From assembly GCA_947179485.1 (NCBI GenBank), contig OX359247.1:34882801-34946800 (forward strand): DNA of 64,000 bases, in the 5' to 3' direction. Below are positions 35,821 to 45,858 of the stretch, in pieces; positions within the stretch are counted from its first letter, which is position 1; the number at the start of each line of letters is the position of its first letter. Position numbers and translations under genes: made by a program. Below the pieces are notes generated by a model. That model did not search any database and had not been told where the DNA came from. It saw nothing but the letters and a program-made list of their open reading frames with translations. The DNA comes from Allacma fusca. Its lineage: Eukaryota > Arthropoda > Collembola > Symphypleona > Sminthuridae.

Positions 35821-37692
35821 ATGTATCACCATGAATTCTTCATCCCCCAACTTTCCAGCACCCCCGCAATATCCGACTCTCCAAGGCCAACTGACTCCTA
35901 TGACTACGCTGGGAGTCCGGCCAATTTTCAAATTAGGAGAGAACCCTTGGTCGCAGTTAGCTTCGGTTACACTCCCTACTCCATCCAATATCCCAGTTTA
36001 TTGTCCGGTGGCCGAGTGTATTGTAAAAATTTTTCCCCTTCAGTTTTCGGATGCAACTGGACAAGTCATTGCTGCAACGGATTGTTCAGTTCCCATCTAC
36101 TCCAGAATTTTTCGTCACGTCGCCCTGGGACTTGTGTTACCCAGTGCTGTGCCCTTGCTCATAGATCAATTGAGAGGTGCTTATTGTGCGGCAGCGTACC
36201 GCCAGGCTATAACATGGAAACAATTGTTGCATCAAATGAGGGATTCCCCAACGGAATTCGTTCTGTCCACTCCAGTGATTTTAGTGGACCCTCAAATCCA
36301 CATCGAAGTTTTTACCCAGTCAACACTCGAGCATCTCAAGGCAGTTCCGAAACAACGGAAGTTGCTCCCTACCTCGAGTCCTTTGACAAACGCGAAATAT
36401 CATTGCCACAGTCGCCCGCCTATTCAAATGTCAGCTCCGAGTCACTCGCGAGCTCAGTTTTTAGTAGTTCCGCCAGAGATTCACCCCAACCCGGTACCTC
36501 CGGCGTGTCAAAATTTTTCCACCCCAAAAGTGACTCACCCCCAGTGTCAGTTCAAAAACCTGTCATTAATCCGACCCGCTCAAAGCGATCCAATTCGCGT
36601 GCGGAACGAGTCTCCTGCATATCGCCTTCCCTCCTTCGAAGTGCTCCGTTCGGGACTTCCGTCCACGACAGTTTCTTCCACAACGAGCATGATGAGCCGG
36701 CCTCCGCCCTCTTCGGAGAATCCGCCTCATCCCCGGGAATCATCGTCCCACCTTCCGGGGACTCCTCAGATGACTCAGTCACATATGTCTCAACAGTTCC
36801 TGCTAAACGACAGAGGAGAATTTGTGGCCTCTCCACAAAGTTCACCACGCTCTGTGTTTTCTTCCTCATCTGCTCCGGCGGAGCGGCCCCACTACCCCCG
36901 CCCGGCAGATGGAACAGCGTACCATCCCTCACAAGTGGATTCAGTCTCTCCAAAATGAACAAGCAACAGGCTCTTTCCAACCAAAAGTTGGTAATTCATC
37001 CTCAAAGGTCAGTAAGTATTAACACACTTCATTCTAAAGTTGCCCCAAATCCTTTTCTCACTGACATAAATAAGAAAAAGCGTGCTAATGCATTAAAAGT
37101 GATGGCTCTTGGAGCCGGTTTTGTGCTTGCTCCTCCCGTAATTTCTAAAGTGCTTGATTTTGTGCCTTCACCTTCTAATACCTTCAATCAAAATCTTTCT
37201 CCACATCACCTTCTCAAAGAAGATGTTACTAGTGCGAGTGAAAGTGTTAATTTCAGCCCTAACGTGACCTTGTCTCCCATGGAACAAGCCATCCAAGATT
37301 TCAAGCTACTCCAACTCATGATGATTGCCGACCCTAAAACTTTCAACCTTGAAGACGTTGTAAAGTCCACCAAAGCTACACCAGCCCCTCCAACTGCACA
37401 AGAGCAGTCTTCGAAACTTCCAGTCGTCCCTGCCGTCATTCCAACCCCTCAACTTGAAGTTGGCCTCGGCACTGGTGATTATAATTTGGAATTCAGAATT
37501 TTCTCCATAACTGGTATTGTTTTCTTTACTCTTTTTGGTTTACTTTTAATCCTTTACGGTTGTTACCGTTACCGCCGCACTTCTTCGCGTCAACACGGAC
37601 ACCTCCAGCAGGCCGTCTTCGTGTCAACTCCTGAAGAAAATAACAACGCCCAGCATCCTGCTCCCGTTGTTACCTTCCCCCGTGCTTATTGA
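35821..37692 (+). CDS. 3' frame B of the LTR element, env-position membrane protein
   Basis: Open from 35797 to 37692 (first ATG at 35821). About 330 residues of Ser/Pro-rich sequence lead to a basic KRQRR that resembles a furin-type site (about 36810), followed at once by a hydrophobic segment (FTTLCVFFLICSGG). The C-terminal part has a second weakly hydrophobic stretch (VMALGAGFVLAPPVI) and ends with a strong membrane anchor (IVFFTLFGLLLILYGCYRY) and a short cytoplasmic tail. Its location after integrase, the basic cleavage-like site and the anchor resemble an envelope gene, but I recognise no known envelope family and the first half overlaps frame A. True start, splicing and function are unknown. 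Confidence 0.55.
   Translation: MYHHEFFIPQLSSTPAISDSPRPTDSYDYAGSPANFQIRREPLVAVSFGYTPYSIQYPSLLSGGRVYCKNFSPSVFGCNWTSHCCNGLFSSHLLQNFSSRRPGTCVTQCCALAHRSIERCLLCGSVPPGYNMETIVASNEGFPNGIRSVHSSDFSGPSNPHRSFYPVNTRASQGSSETTEVAPYLESFDKREISLPQSPAYSNVSSESLASSVFSSSARDSPQPGTSGVSKFFHPKSDSPPVSVQKPVINPTRSKRSNSRAERVSCISPSLLRSAPFGTSVHDSFFHNEHDEPASALFGESASSPGIIVPPSGDSSDDSVTYVSTVPAKRQRRICGLSTKFTTLCVFFLICSGGAAPLPPPGRWNSVPSLTSGFSLSKMNKQQALSNQKLVIHPQRSVSINTLHSKVAPNPFLTDINKKKRANALKVMALGAGFVLAPPVISKVLDFVPSPSNTFNQNLSPHHLLKEDVTSASESVNFSPNVTLSPMEQAIQDFKLLQLMMIADPKTFNLEDVVKSTKATPAPPTAQEQSSKLPVVPAVIPTPQLEVGLGTGDYNLEFRIFSITGIVFFTLFGLLLILYGCYRYRRTSSRQHGHLQQAVFVSTPEENNNAQHPAPVVTFPRAY
35831..36958 (+). CDS. 3' frame A of the LTR element, unknown function
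   Basis: 375-aa frame from an ATG in good context (ACCATGA) 57 nt after the pol stop. The first 190 residues have mixed hydrophobic and polar composition like a folded domain; the rest is Pro/Ser-rich. No signal peptide or membrane segment. It lies almost wholly within frame B, in another reading frame. I recognise no family. Position suggests an accessory gene or a product of a spliced RNA. Confidence 0.55.
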   Translation: MNSSSPNFPAPPQYPTLQGQLTPMTTLGVRPIFKLGENPWSQLASVTLPTPSNIPVYCPVAECIVKIFPLQFSDATGQVIAATDCSVPIYSRIFRHVALGLVLPSAVPLLIDQLRGAYCAAAYRQAITWKQLLHQMRDSPTEFVLSTPVILVDPQIHIEVFTQSTLEHLKAVPKQRKLLPTSSPLTNAKYHCHSRPPIQMSAPSHSRAQFLVVPPEIHPNPVPPACQNFSTPKVTHPQCQFKNLSLIRPAQSDPIRVRNESPAYRLPSFEVLRSGLPSTTVSSTTSMMSRPPPSSENPPHPRESSSHLPGTPQMTQSHMSQQFLLNDRGEFVASPQSSPRSVFSSSSAPAERPHYPRPADGTAYHPSQVDSVSPK

Positions 37693-38045
37693 CTTTCATC
37701 AATAAAGTGCTTGTGTATATAAAAGTGTGGTGTTAAAAATATTTTAGCCAGTGCATTTAGTGCTTAGAATTCTGAAGTTATTCAAATTGTCATAGTTTTA
37801 AGTGGCTTCCCATAGTGAAGCAAACTTGATAATGCCTTCCTTGTAAATTATCAAGTGTAATTATAGATGCAAAATACAAAACCAATCTTTTGTCTCTCTT
37901 TTCTCTTGCTGTAACTATCTACTCTATCAATACTTACCAGTACTTATCATGGTATAATTTTTGCCATAATTTTGGTCATTTATATTTTATTCATGATAAA
38001 ATTGTTCACATTTTGAGGACAAAATGTTTTTCCCGGACCCCGGGA

Positions 38046-38580
38046 TGTAAGGTATACATACATAGTTGTAAGAAGTGTAGTTGTAAGAAGTGATTTTAGT
38101 CATGTAATAAAATTGTTATTAGTGTTAAAGGTCAGCTCTAGCTGCGTCTAGAGCAGAGTAAAGAATCCCTGACGAGGGACTTCTCACGCTCCACTTTTGG
38201 ACGCGTCTCATCTTATGAAATGATGTAATGATGTATGAATCACACACGACAGTGTTAAAGTGTGTGCAAATCTTATTTGCGAACTTCAGTCTTAGACTGA
38301 GAGTTATTCCTTTCTGTTTGATTTTTGGAATCCTCTGAGATTCCCCCTTTGTTCTATTTTTAAGTTTCTGAAGTTATTGTTGAAGTAATAATCATTTCGT
38401 TTTCAGTTTCATTTTGAATAAACAATCAGCCTTCGGGTTGTTTCATTCAATAATTCTCTGGATTACATTTGAGACTTTTATTAGTTGCTTTCGTCCAATT
38501 AATTACATTTTTAGCACGATTCATAATTAGTCAAGTCTGGAAAGTTACTCAAAAGGAGTGACCTCATCTTGACCTTAATA
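38046..38580 (+). repeat. 3' LTR
   Basis: 535 bp, same as 29533-30067 in length and in every stretch compared. It follows GGACCCCGGGA. It is followed by the ATAT target duplication. Confidence 0.95.
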
Positions 38581-38628
38581 ATATTTATTAACTCTCTCAT
38601 CAACTCCTGCGTCCGTATTAAGTAAATT

Positions 38629-39504
38629 CAGAGGTGTGGAATATTTAGAAATATTGTATTTGAAATAATATTTGAAATACATTTCGTATTTTGTATTTGG
38701 TATTTTTATCACCGTAAATGTTTAAGGTATTTTGTATTTGGTATTTTGTCAGGACCATAAACTCTACTGAATTTTGTATTTCGTATTTTGAAGATACATG
38801 AACGTCAAGTTATTTTCTATTTATTTATCTTGTTACTTTTCCCCACCCTTATTTCAAATACAAATTCCAATATCAAAATACATAGCTGTGGCCACTGTCC
38901 AGGTCGGCTGTAACACATGCTAGAATAAACATTTTCAAAGGTAAAATATCAATTTGAAACATTTTGACACCAATTCTCTAAAATTGTTGACTGGTTTATA
39001 GTACTTGCTTATTGGATATTAAATACAATTCAAGGGCTATCAATTTAGTTAAATTTCCCAGGTATTGCTATTCGTTTTTAGGAAAATTATTCTGTATCTA
39101 GGGTGACTTTAATGTACACAAATGCAAGACTCTAAACTCTACTCATGTGCATCTTACCTTAAGTTTGCGAAATAATTTATGGTTATGTTGTTATCCAAGA
39201 GTTGTTACTTTGACTTATTTAAAGATCTGGGAATGGACCATTGGTATTTACCCACTCTGAGAATATTTTCAATATGTATTTTGTATTTCAAATACGGTAT
39301 TTTCATTTCGTATTTTAGGATTCGTAGGAAGTAAAGTATTTTATTTTGTATTTTGCAAAAACTAGTCCAGAGTCCAGATATCTGTTTTTTATTTTGTATC
39401 TTGACTAAGTTACTCCTAGTATTTTATTTTATATTTGTATTTTAATGTTTCTGAAATTGTATTTGTATTTTAATAGTAAATTTCATGTATTTTCCACACC
39501 TCTG
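38629..39504. mobile_element. hAT-type non-autonomous element, GTATTTTG-word family
   Basis: 876 bp between perfect 8-bp direct repeats AGTAAATT (38621-38628 and 39505-39512). Inverted ends are CAGAGGTGTGGAA and the complement TTTCCACACCTCTG. The arms are packed with GTATTTTGTATTTGG-like words in one orientation. No transposase. It lies only 48 bp from the 3' LTR. Confidence 0.9.
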
Positions 39505-39582
39505 AGTAAATTGTAGTGCATTAGATGTAATGCGCATACGGATTCCTCAAATAATAAATATATAAAAAATAATCACAACTTA

Positions 39583-39919
39583 CTGTCGAGTCAAGCCAGG
39601 CTGATACTTTACCAATTAAGGACAGGTGTGTTACGCACGCCTCTCTTGCCTCCGATAGGCTTATGCTAGTTACCATAGAGTGACTGTCAACCATCGTTTA
39701 CTTGTCAACCATAGATTGACTCTGTATTTGTAATGAGTGAGTGAACCATCGAGTTTCAATTTCGTAATCATGTTGCAAGATATTTACATTGCATATGCAT
39801 ACATTCTTTTATTTCGCGCTGAAACGCATGAAAAATTATCGGCCAATCGCAGGCAAGAGAGGCGTGCGTAACACACCTGTCCTTAATTGGTAAAGTATCA
39901 GCCTGGCTTGACTCGACAG
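39583..39919. mobile_element. Tc1/mariner-type MITE with long inverted repeats
   Basis: 337 bp bounded by TA (39581-39582 and 39920-39921). The arms are inverted repeats identical for about 69 bp, starting CTGTCGAGTCAAGCCAGG, then similar for another 10-15 bp. TA duplication and lack of coding sequence fit a Tc1/mariner-derived MITE. Its right end is 12 bp from the ATG of the next gene. Confidence 0.85.
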
Positions 39920-39931
39920 TACGAGCATTTC

Positions 39932-42234
39932 ATGTCGTTACAAGGACCTGGTATATGTGTATCAAATGCAGGGAAGGCCGGCGACTATATTAAAAAATCC
40001 AGCGAAGTAGTTGCACGTTTTGACAAGGTTTACTTGAATACAAGTACACCGGAGGATAAAAGTAAAAGTCATAACCCAGAACTATTGAAGAAGGATATTA
40101 AGAAGCTATTACTCTTGAAAAATCAAATCAAAGATGGCACTGCTAATGGGATTTGGAAAGATCCGAAGCTACTCGATTCGAGGAGACAAGTTGAATCTGT
40201 AAGAATCCAGAAGTAATATCCTCAATTTCTCGCTTTAAGCAAAGATTACATTAAAATAGATTTCTCCTTTTAGGGGACGCATATTCCCCTTATGCATTTA
40301 CCTAATGCTTAAAAACTGCTTTGTAAGATCAATTTTTTACAAAGAACAAACAATTTCTATTCCGTGCGAATTTACAGTAGTACAATAGTGGTACGAAGGG
40401 CAGAAACTTTTTTTTAATGTTTCATTTAAAAATGAAATAATAGGAATGTCTTAACAGTGTCTAAGTCGCGTAAAAGTCATTGAGAAACAGTGGAATCTGA
40501 TTGCACAAAAAAATCCGAAGTGTGACTCCGTATTTACAAGCTTGCTTGGCAACCAGACATTATCCGTTCAGAAAAAGTCCCGAGAGGATAATGAAAAACT
40601 ATGTAATTACATATACTAATTATTTTACTAGGATTAAAATATTTCATATAAATTGCTGAATTTAATGACTTAAAACCGATTTTATCCTTGTTCCACATTC
40701 CAAACGACCGACCAGGTGAAGAAACATCTTTTCGGCCGGCTTTCTTACGTCAAAGTAAGAAACAGAAACGTATTTGGTCGAAGTCGATTGTTGCAACAGT
40801 CGCTGGAACCTCTACAGGCTGTAAGAAGCCTACACCCAAGCAGGTCTGTAGCAAGCTTTCATCTTCAGCTCCGAAACATTCGATAGGTGGTAGTGTAATC
40901 GAAGGGCAAAGAATTCATCAAAACCAGATAGAAACAAATTCTGAGAAACTTGAAAATGCCAGTTGTCAATTGAGAAAAACGGACGCAAAGGCAGAAACAA
41001 ATCCAGAACTTGATAAAGTTCAATCATGGCTTGCCTCTGCTATTTCCAATTTTCAACGCCTGATTAGCAAATACGACGACGAAATTAAGTCGATTCTAAC
41101 AAAATGCGACGAGAAAGCCATTTTAAAACTAAATGCAAGAAGTAGCATGCATACATTTCAAATGCGGAAGCTAGAAAAACTTTCAGAAAGCATCAAAAAT
41201 TTGCCACGGGATGTCAAAAATGTAGGCCTATGAATTTATTCCTGATTGTGTGAGCACACGATATTTATTCTACAAAAAAATATATTTTAACTTTCATTAC
41301 ACAGCTCCAGAACTTCTTCAGCCTTATCCAGCAAACAAAGAGCGATATAGAAAAGTATTTGAAGAAATCTAATGAGGAGCTGGTGACGCTTCTCAATGAC
41401 ATTAAAAACGCCCGCCTCGAAATTGTATTTTTAATGTTATAATGCATTTTACTGATTAGTGACAGTTTTTAGTTATATAATTTACTAATATATACCTAAG
41501 TACAAACGTTCATTCAAAAAACCTCCACCAATTTTTTTAAACCAAAAGAGTATTTGATAACCCGTTCTTCCAAATTTTCTGTAGTTAAGCGACGACACCG
41601 CGAATGCTGAACTGTCCAAGTCAGAGATGGATGCATCTGCTGAAAATCCTGCTGAACCAGGTTGTGAAGAACGTTGCTGCAATGTGATGGTCACATTCAC
41701 TTGTTCAGGTGTTAGTGTGAGCTCCCCCAATGGTTCTGAATTTAGTAAATCTACGACGAGCACAAGCTTGAGCACTGTCGCAGAGACTATTTTTGAAAGT
41801 TTGTCCAACAACTACACCAGGCCAGGAGCAAGAGAAACGGAAACAGCACCACTAAAGAAACCACAATTCAAAATACCAATGCGCGGAACTTCAAGAAGAT
41901 CCCGAATAATCAACCGACTGTCTGCTAATCCGAAGGATGCTCAATTCTTACGTAATAAGCAAATACTTATTTCTTTGAGCCAAAGTCCCAGTCATAATAA
42001 TTTATTGCATACTATTTAACACATTTCAACTTTTCACATACGGTTGACGTATTTTTTACCGCAGTGTCCCGAAGACGAATGCTAGAGAGGCGAGAATCTC
42101 AACGACCAAGGATTTTAAAATTAAAGCAGCAGGAATTGGGCCAAGTTAATTCTCAACGTAAAAACGCGCCATCAGCATCAGGGAAAGCCGTTTATTTGCC
42201 TATGGTGTCCTTGCCTGCCCAAGTGGTTCCATGA
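39932..42234 (+). CDS. Uncharacterised coiled-coil protein
   Basis: Five exons read from splice signals: 39932-40198, about 40690-41221 (5' border uncertain), 41305-41424, 41585-41951 and 42065-42234 (stop TGA). Exons 3-5 join in perfect phase. The product is hydrophilic. Exon 1 has a Lys-rich helix (LKKDIKKLLLLKNQIKDG). Exon 2 ends in amphipathic helices (KVQSWLASAISNFQRLISKY, MRKLEKLSESIKNLPRDVKN) that continue in exon 3 (SLIQQTKSDIEKYLKKSNEE). Exon 4 is Ser/Thr-rich then basic (FKIPMRGTSRRSRIINRL), and exon 5 has SRRRMLERRES. No domain is recognised. The composition suits a cytoskeletal, kinetochore or chromatin adaptor, but that is only a guess. A MITE sits immediately 5', so the 5' UTR and promoter likely include it. 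Confidence 0.55.
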
Positions 42235-42680
42235 TTCTAAAGAGATTGTATCCACTAAAACTTTGTACATCAGAATACACATTACAAATAGTGGCTATAC
42301 AGTTGCATAATGTAATTTTGCAGGTAGTGCAAGTACCTAACATTTTTGAAGTTTCAACCTAAAGTTCTAGTGTTTCAATGTTTTGACCTTTAATAAAAAC
42401 TTTCAGAGAGAAAGAACATTTTTTAATGCAATTCCCATAAAATGTGTGCGCTCGAACACACTTATTTAATAGCATCTACTAGCTCAGGTAAATCATTGCT
42501 ACATGTTTGCACACTTCAAGCGAAAAATTAAAGGTCCCAAATTTCCAGTGTTTTATAATGACTGTTGAGTCCCTTTGGTTTTAGTTTACATTGGCTTACA
42601 CACACTGACTCAATAAAATGTGTATCTTCGGATAGTCAGCCGGCTTTCTCGAAACTACAGCCATAATTTAACCAGCCTGC

Positions 42681-42956
42681 GTTGAGACGCACGAAGAGAC
42701 CAGGTTGAGACGCATGAAGAGACCAGGTTGCGACGCATGAAGAGACCAGGTTGAGACGCACGAAGACGCCAGGTTGAGACGCACGAAGATACCAGGTTGA
42801 GACGCACGAAGTTACCAGGTTGAGACGCACGAATATACCAGGTTGAGGCGCACGAAGTTCCCAGGTTGAGACGCACGAATATACCAGGTTGAGACGCACG
42901 AAGATACCAGGTTGAAACGCACCAAGATACCAGGTTGAGGCGCACGAAGATACCAG
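42681..42956. repeat. 23-bp minisatellite, 12 copies
   Basis: Twelve head-to-tail units of GTTGAGACGCACGAAG plus ATACCAG with variants (GAGACCAG, ACGCCAG, TTCCCAG). The 23-bp unit is not a multiple of three, so the long minus-strand frames across it are an artefact of the repeat. Confidence 0.95.
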
Positions 42957-44480
42957 CTTCAAGAGCACTAAGGCACCATTTGGACATATAAACTACCGAA
43001 TTCTCTTAAATCAGAAAGTAACCCATCCTTTTTATGTGTAATAATTCTACGCCCCGAAAATTCTGCGTGACCAGGGCAAATACGCATACACAACAGAATT
43101 CCCGCATGAACCGTTCCCTATAATCAGCCATTGCACTATAAGCATGTGGAGACAAAGTACTTTTTAAACAGCTTCTTTTTACGTAACGTTTCCTTCCAAT
43201 GAAGTTTTGTTTTGCTTAAAGATTACATTGACATTTTAAAATACCTTGGGCGCGAAGATCGTAAACTTTGCAACCTTGGTCATGCTCTTTCCAATGTATC
43301 GTGTATCATCTTTCTATTCACACTGCAAGATGCTCACCGTGTTTTCTTACTGATACAAAATACAGGTTCTTCCTCAACTCTGCAGGACTCTGTGTATACA
43401 CTCAACGCTGTGTCTGTGTCTCAGCCACACGCACACATGGAATTTCCCCCATAGAGTTGACAGAAGTCTCCAGTCTCCGCGTATACCCATTAGGATGGTG
43501 ACCTTTGCCCAGCTCCAAACATACGGTTCTAAATGGAATGGATTGTGTAGCGTTGGTTTATCAGAACCTTCAATGTCTAACTACAGATAACTCGGATAAC
43601 TCAAGTTACAAACTGTGTACACGCAAAGTGCAACCTGAAACTTGTCATTTAGGAGTTATGAAATTCCCACTCAGCATCGTGTGAGCGTGAGTAAAAATTA
43701 CATTCAATTCTAGGCTCCACTTGTTTTTAACATACATAATATAAAGTACTAACAATAAGAACTTTCCTCTTTAAATATTTGTATAACTTTATTAAGGACA
43801 TAAATATGTCACGTTTGATGCTCTATAGCAAATACATTTGTGCATAATTAGGACTTTTCAATGTTAAATCTATTTTCAGTGCTTACATTTTTAGTGCTTG
43901 TATTTTCTTGGGCTTTCTTATTTGTATAAATGCATAGTTAATAATCGGTAGAAACTTATGTAATTATGTAGGGATTTTTTGTGATAAGTTGTGTTTCATA
44001 ATATATACAAAAAAAAAATCTTACTGTGTACTCTATATATGCATGTAGTAAAGTAACTGTGTTTGAATATAGGTAGAAGGATCGTGGGGCTGTGATTCGT
44101 GCTCGGGCTTTTATCGGAATGGAAGTTACATAATGAAAGTGAATGGATGGTGTATAGTGATACGAACTCCAACTGCATACACACACTTCTTGGTGGAAGC
44201 TTATTCACTTCTTGAAAACCTAGATTATCTAAAGTAGATGAAAGTGTAGTAGTGTAAAGCTTGTAAATTCATTACTTCACTGTTGGTCAACCAGGCGTAG
44301 TTGGAACATTCGATTTCCCGGAAGCATCGTTCTGATTTGGAGGTAAACCTGTTTCAATGTCAGTGAATGTTGTTATTTGTACAGGAGTGAACGGATGTAC
44401 TGTGGTTACCTTTCTCATTCTGTAGTATTGGATTTGATTTTGAGTTGCAGACAAGACTTGTATCCTGTGTCGGCTTTACA
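42957..44480. other. Intergenic region upstream of ribose-5-phosphate isomerase
   Basis: No supported gene. It should contain the RpiA promoter and 5' UTR near its right end. Confidence 0.45.
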
Positions 44481-45858
44481 ATGTCAGCCCGGGGTCTGAT
44501 TGAGCAGGCGAAGAGACTTGCTGCCCGTCGAGCTGTGGATGATCATATTAAGGTAAAATTAGAGGATATTTTGAGATAGTTTTTTTTAATTAACTGTAGA
44601 TAGTCATTTACTTGATAATTTATTGGAAACTCGCTCATGGGTTGTGGAATGGGGTCACAAAATAAATATGTTGGTTAATTTTTTGACAGGATGGGCAGAT
44701 TGTTGGAATCGGGAGTGGAAGCACGGTTGTTTATGTGGCTCAAAGACTGGGTAACGTGCCTTAGTTATATTTTACGATGTACTGTCCGGGGTTGAAATTT
44801 GTGGGTATAGCTGACAGCCTGAAAGTATGTTTTTGTAGTGATAACTTTTTTTACGTATGCAGCGGAAAGGGTGAAGGAGGAAGGACTTAATGTGACTTGC
44901 ATCCCCACATCATTTCAAGCCAAAAATCTCATTATTGATAATAATCTCGCCCTGTCTGATTTAGATGTCCATTCAAAGGTAAGCCAAGCTGTGTTTTAGT
45001 AAGATGCAATTTAGGTTGAAATACTGTAACCTAATCGAATCTTGTAATTACTTTATTTGTGACATTACTCAGATTGATGTAACCATCGATGGATGTGACG
45101 AGTGCGATGCTGATTTGAATTTGATCAAAGGTGGAGGAGGATGTCTACTACAAGAAAAAATTGTTGCTGCTGCCTCTGACAAGCTGATTATTGTTGCCGA
45201 CTACACGTAAATTTATTTGTCCTTTTGTGTGAGAAGCAATAATTTATGGAATCAGTAATTGTTTGTATATAATTAGTAGTATTCTCGGGTACTTGACAGG
45301 GTGGTTCGTGGTTCTGAAAAACATTATGGAGCCTCTTGGCTGTTGAGTGTAAAAAGTTTCTTCAATTTTCAGTGTTGTAAATTGAAGTTTTATATTTTCA
45401 GGAAGGATTCAGTGTATTTGGGGGAGCAGTGGAAGAAGGGAATACCACTGGAGATTTCTTCTATAGGCTGGAAGGTCGTCGAGAGGAAATTGAATGATTT
45501 GAGTATTGCCTGGGGAAGCAAAACTGGATTGGCCTCTGTAAGAATGGCTATTAAAAAAATGGGCCCAGTTGTTACCGATAACAGCAATTTTATCATTGAT
45601 TTCAACATTGGGGATCTTGAAGAAGAACTTCGGCTGAAGCTTCCACCAAAGGAAATTGAAGTGCAACTGAAATCAATTCCAGGTAAATTCTAGCAACTTA
45701 TATTAGCAGATAGGAGTGAACCACTCAACGCACTCATTACTTGACTGATATGTCTCTTAATTTTTGCAGGAATTTTGGAGACAGGTTTGTTCGTTAAAAT
45801 GGCTAAGCAAGTTTATTTTGGGCAAAATGACGGATCCGTCAAAACACGGGCCCAGTAG
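44481..45858 (+). CDS. rpiA: Ribose-5-phosphate isomerase (RpiA type)
   Basis: Six exons: 44481-44552, 44690-44750, 44863-44978, 45073-45206, 45402-45682 and 45770-45858, all in phase, giving 250 aa, the usual length. The enzyme interconverts ribose-5-phosphate and ribulose-5-phosphate in the cytosolic pentose phosphate pathway. Family signatures are GIGSGSTV (about residues 30-37, phosphate loop), [21 protein letters not shown] (about 84-95) with the active-site Asp residues, and [12 protein letters not shown] (about 101-112) with the catalytic Lys and Glu, then SKLIIVAD-like [11 protein letters not shown]. The C-terminal [14 protein letters not shown] and GILETGLFV complete the fold. All expected catalytic residues are present. 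The ATG at 44481 is the natural start ([15 protein letters not shown]). Confidence 0.96.

Larger units (their letters stand above)
29533..38580 (+). mobile_element. Ty3/Gypsy LTR retrotransposon, apparently full length
   Basis: 9048 bp bounded by two 535-bp LTRs with TG..TA ends and flanked by a 4-bp duplication ATAT (29529-29532 and 38581-38584). A 4-bp alternating purine-pyrimidine target is typical of errantivirus-like Ty3/Gypsy elements. Order is LTR, leader, gag with a zinc knuckle, pol (protease, reverse transcriptase, RNase H, integrase, in that order, which defines Ty3/Gypsy), two overlapping 3' frames, LTR. The frames are open and the LTRs show no difference that I could find, so the insertion is recent and may be competent. 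No long polypurine tract is evident; the bases before the 3' LTR are GGACCCCGGGA. Confidence 0.93.

Noticed and set aside
39887..39931. Upstream in-frame extension of the coiled-coil gene into the MITE
   Set aside because: It lacks an ATG and lies within the inverted repeat; the first ATG is at 39932.
42636..42987. Two 110-codon minus-strand frames with a repeating peptide
   Set aside because: They are produced by the 23-bp minisatellite, which keeps all frames open alike.
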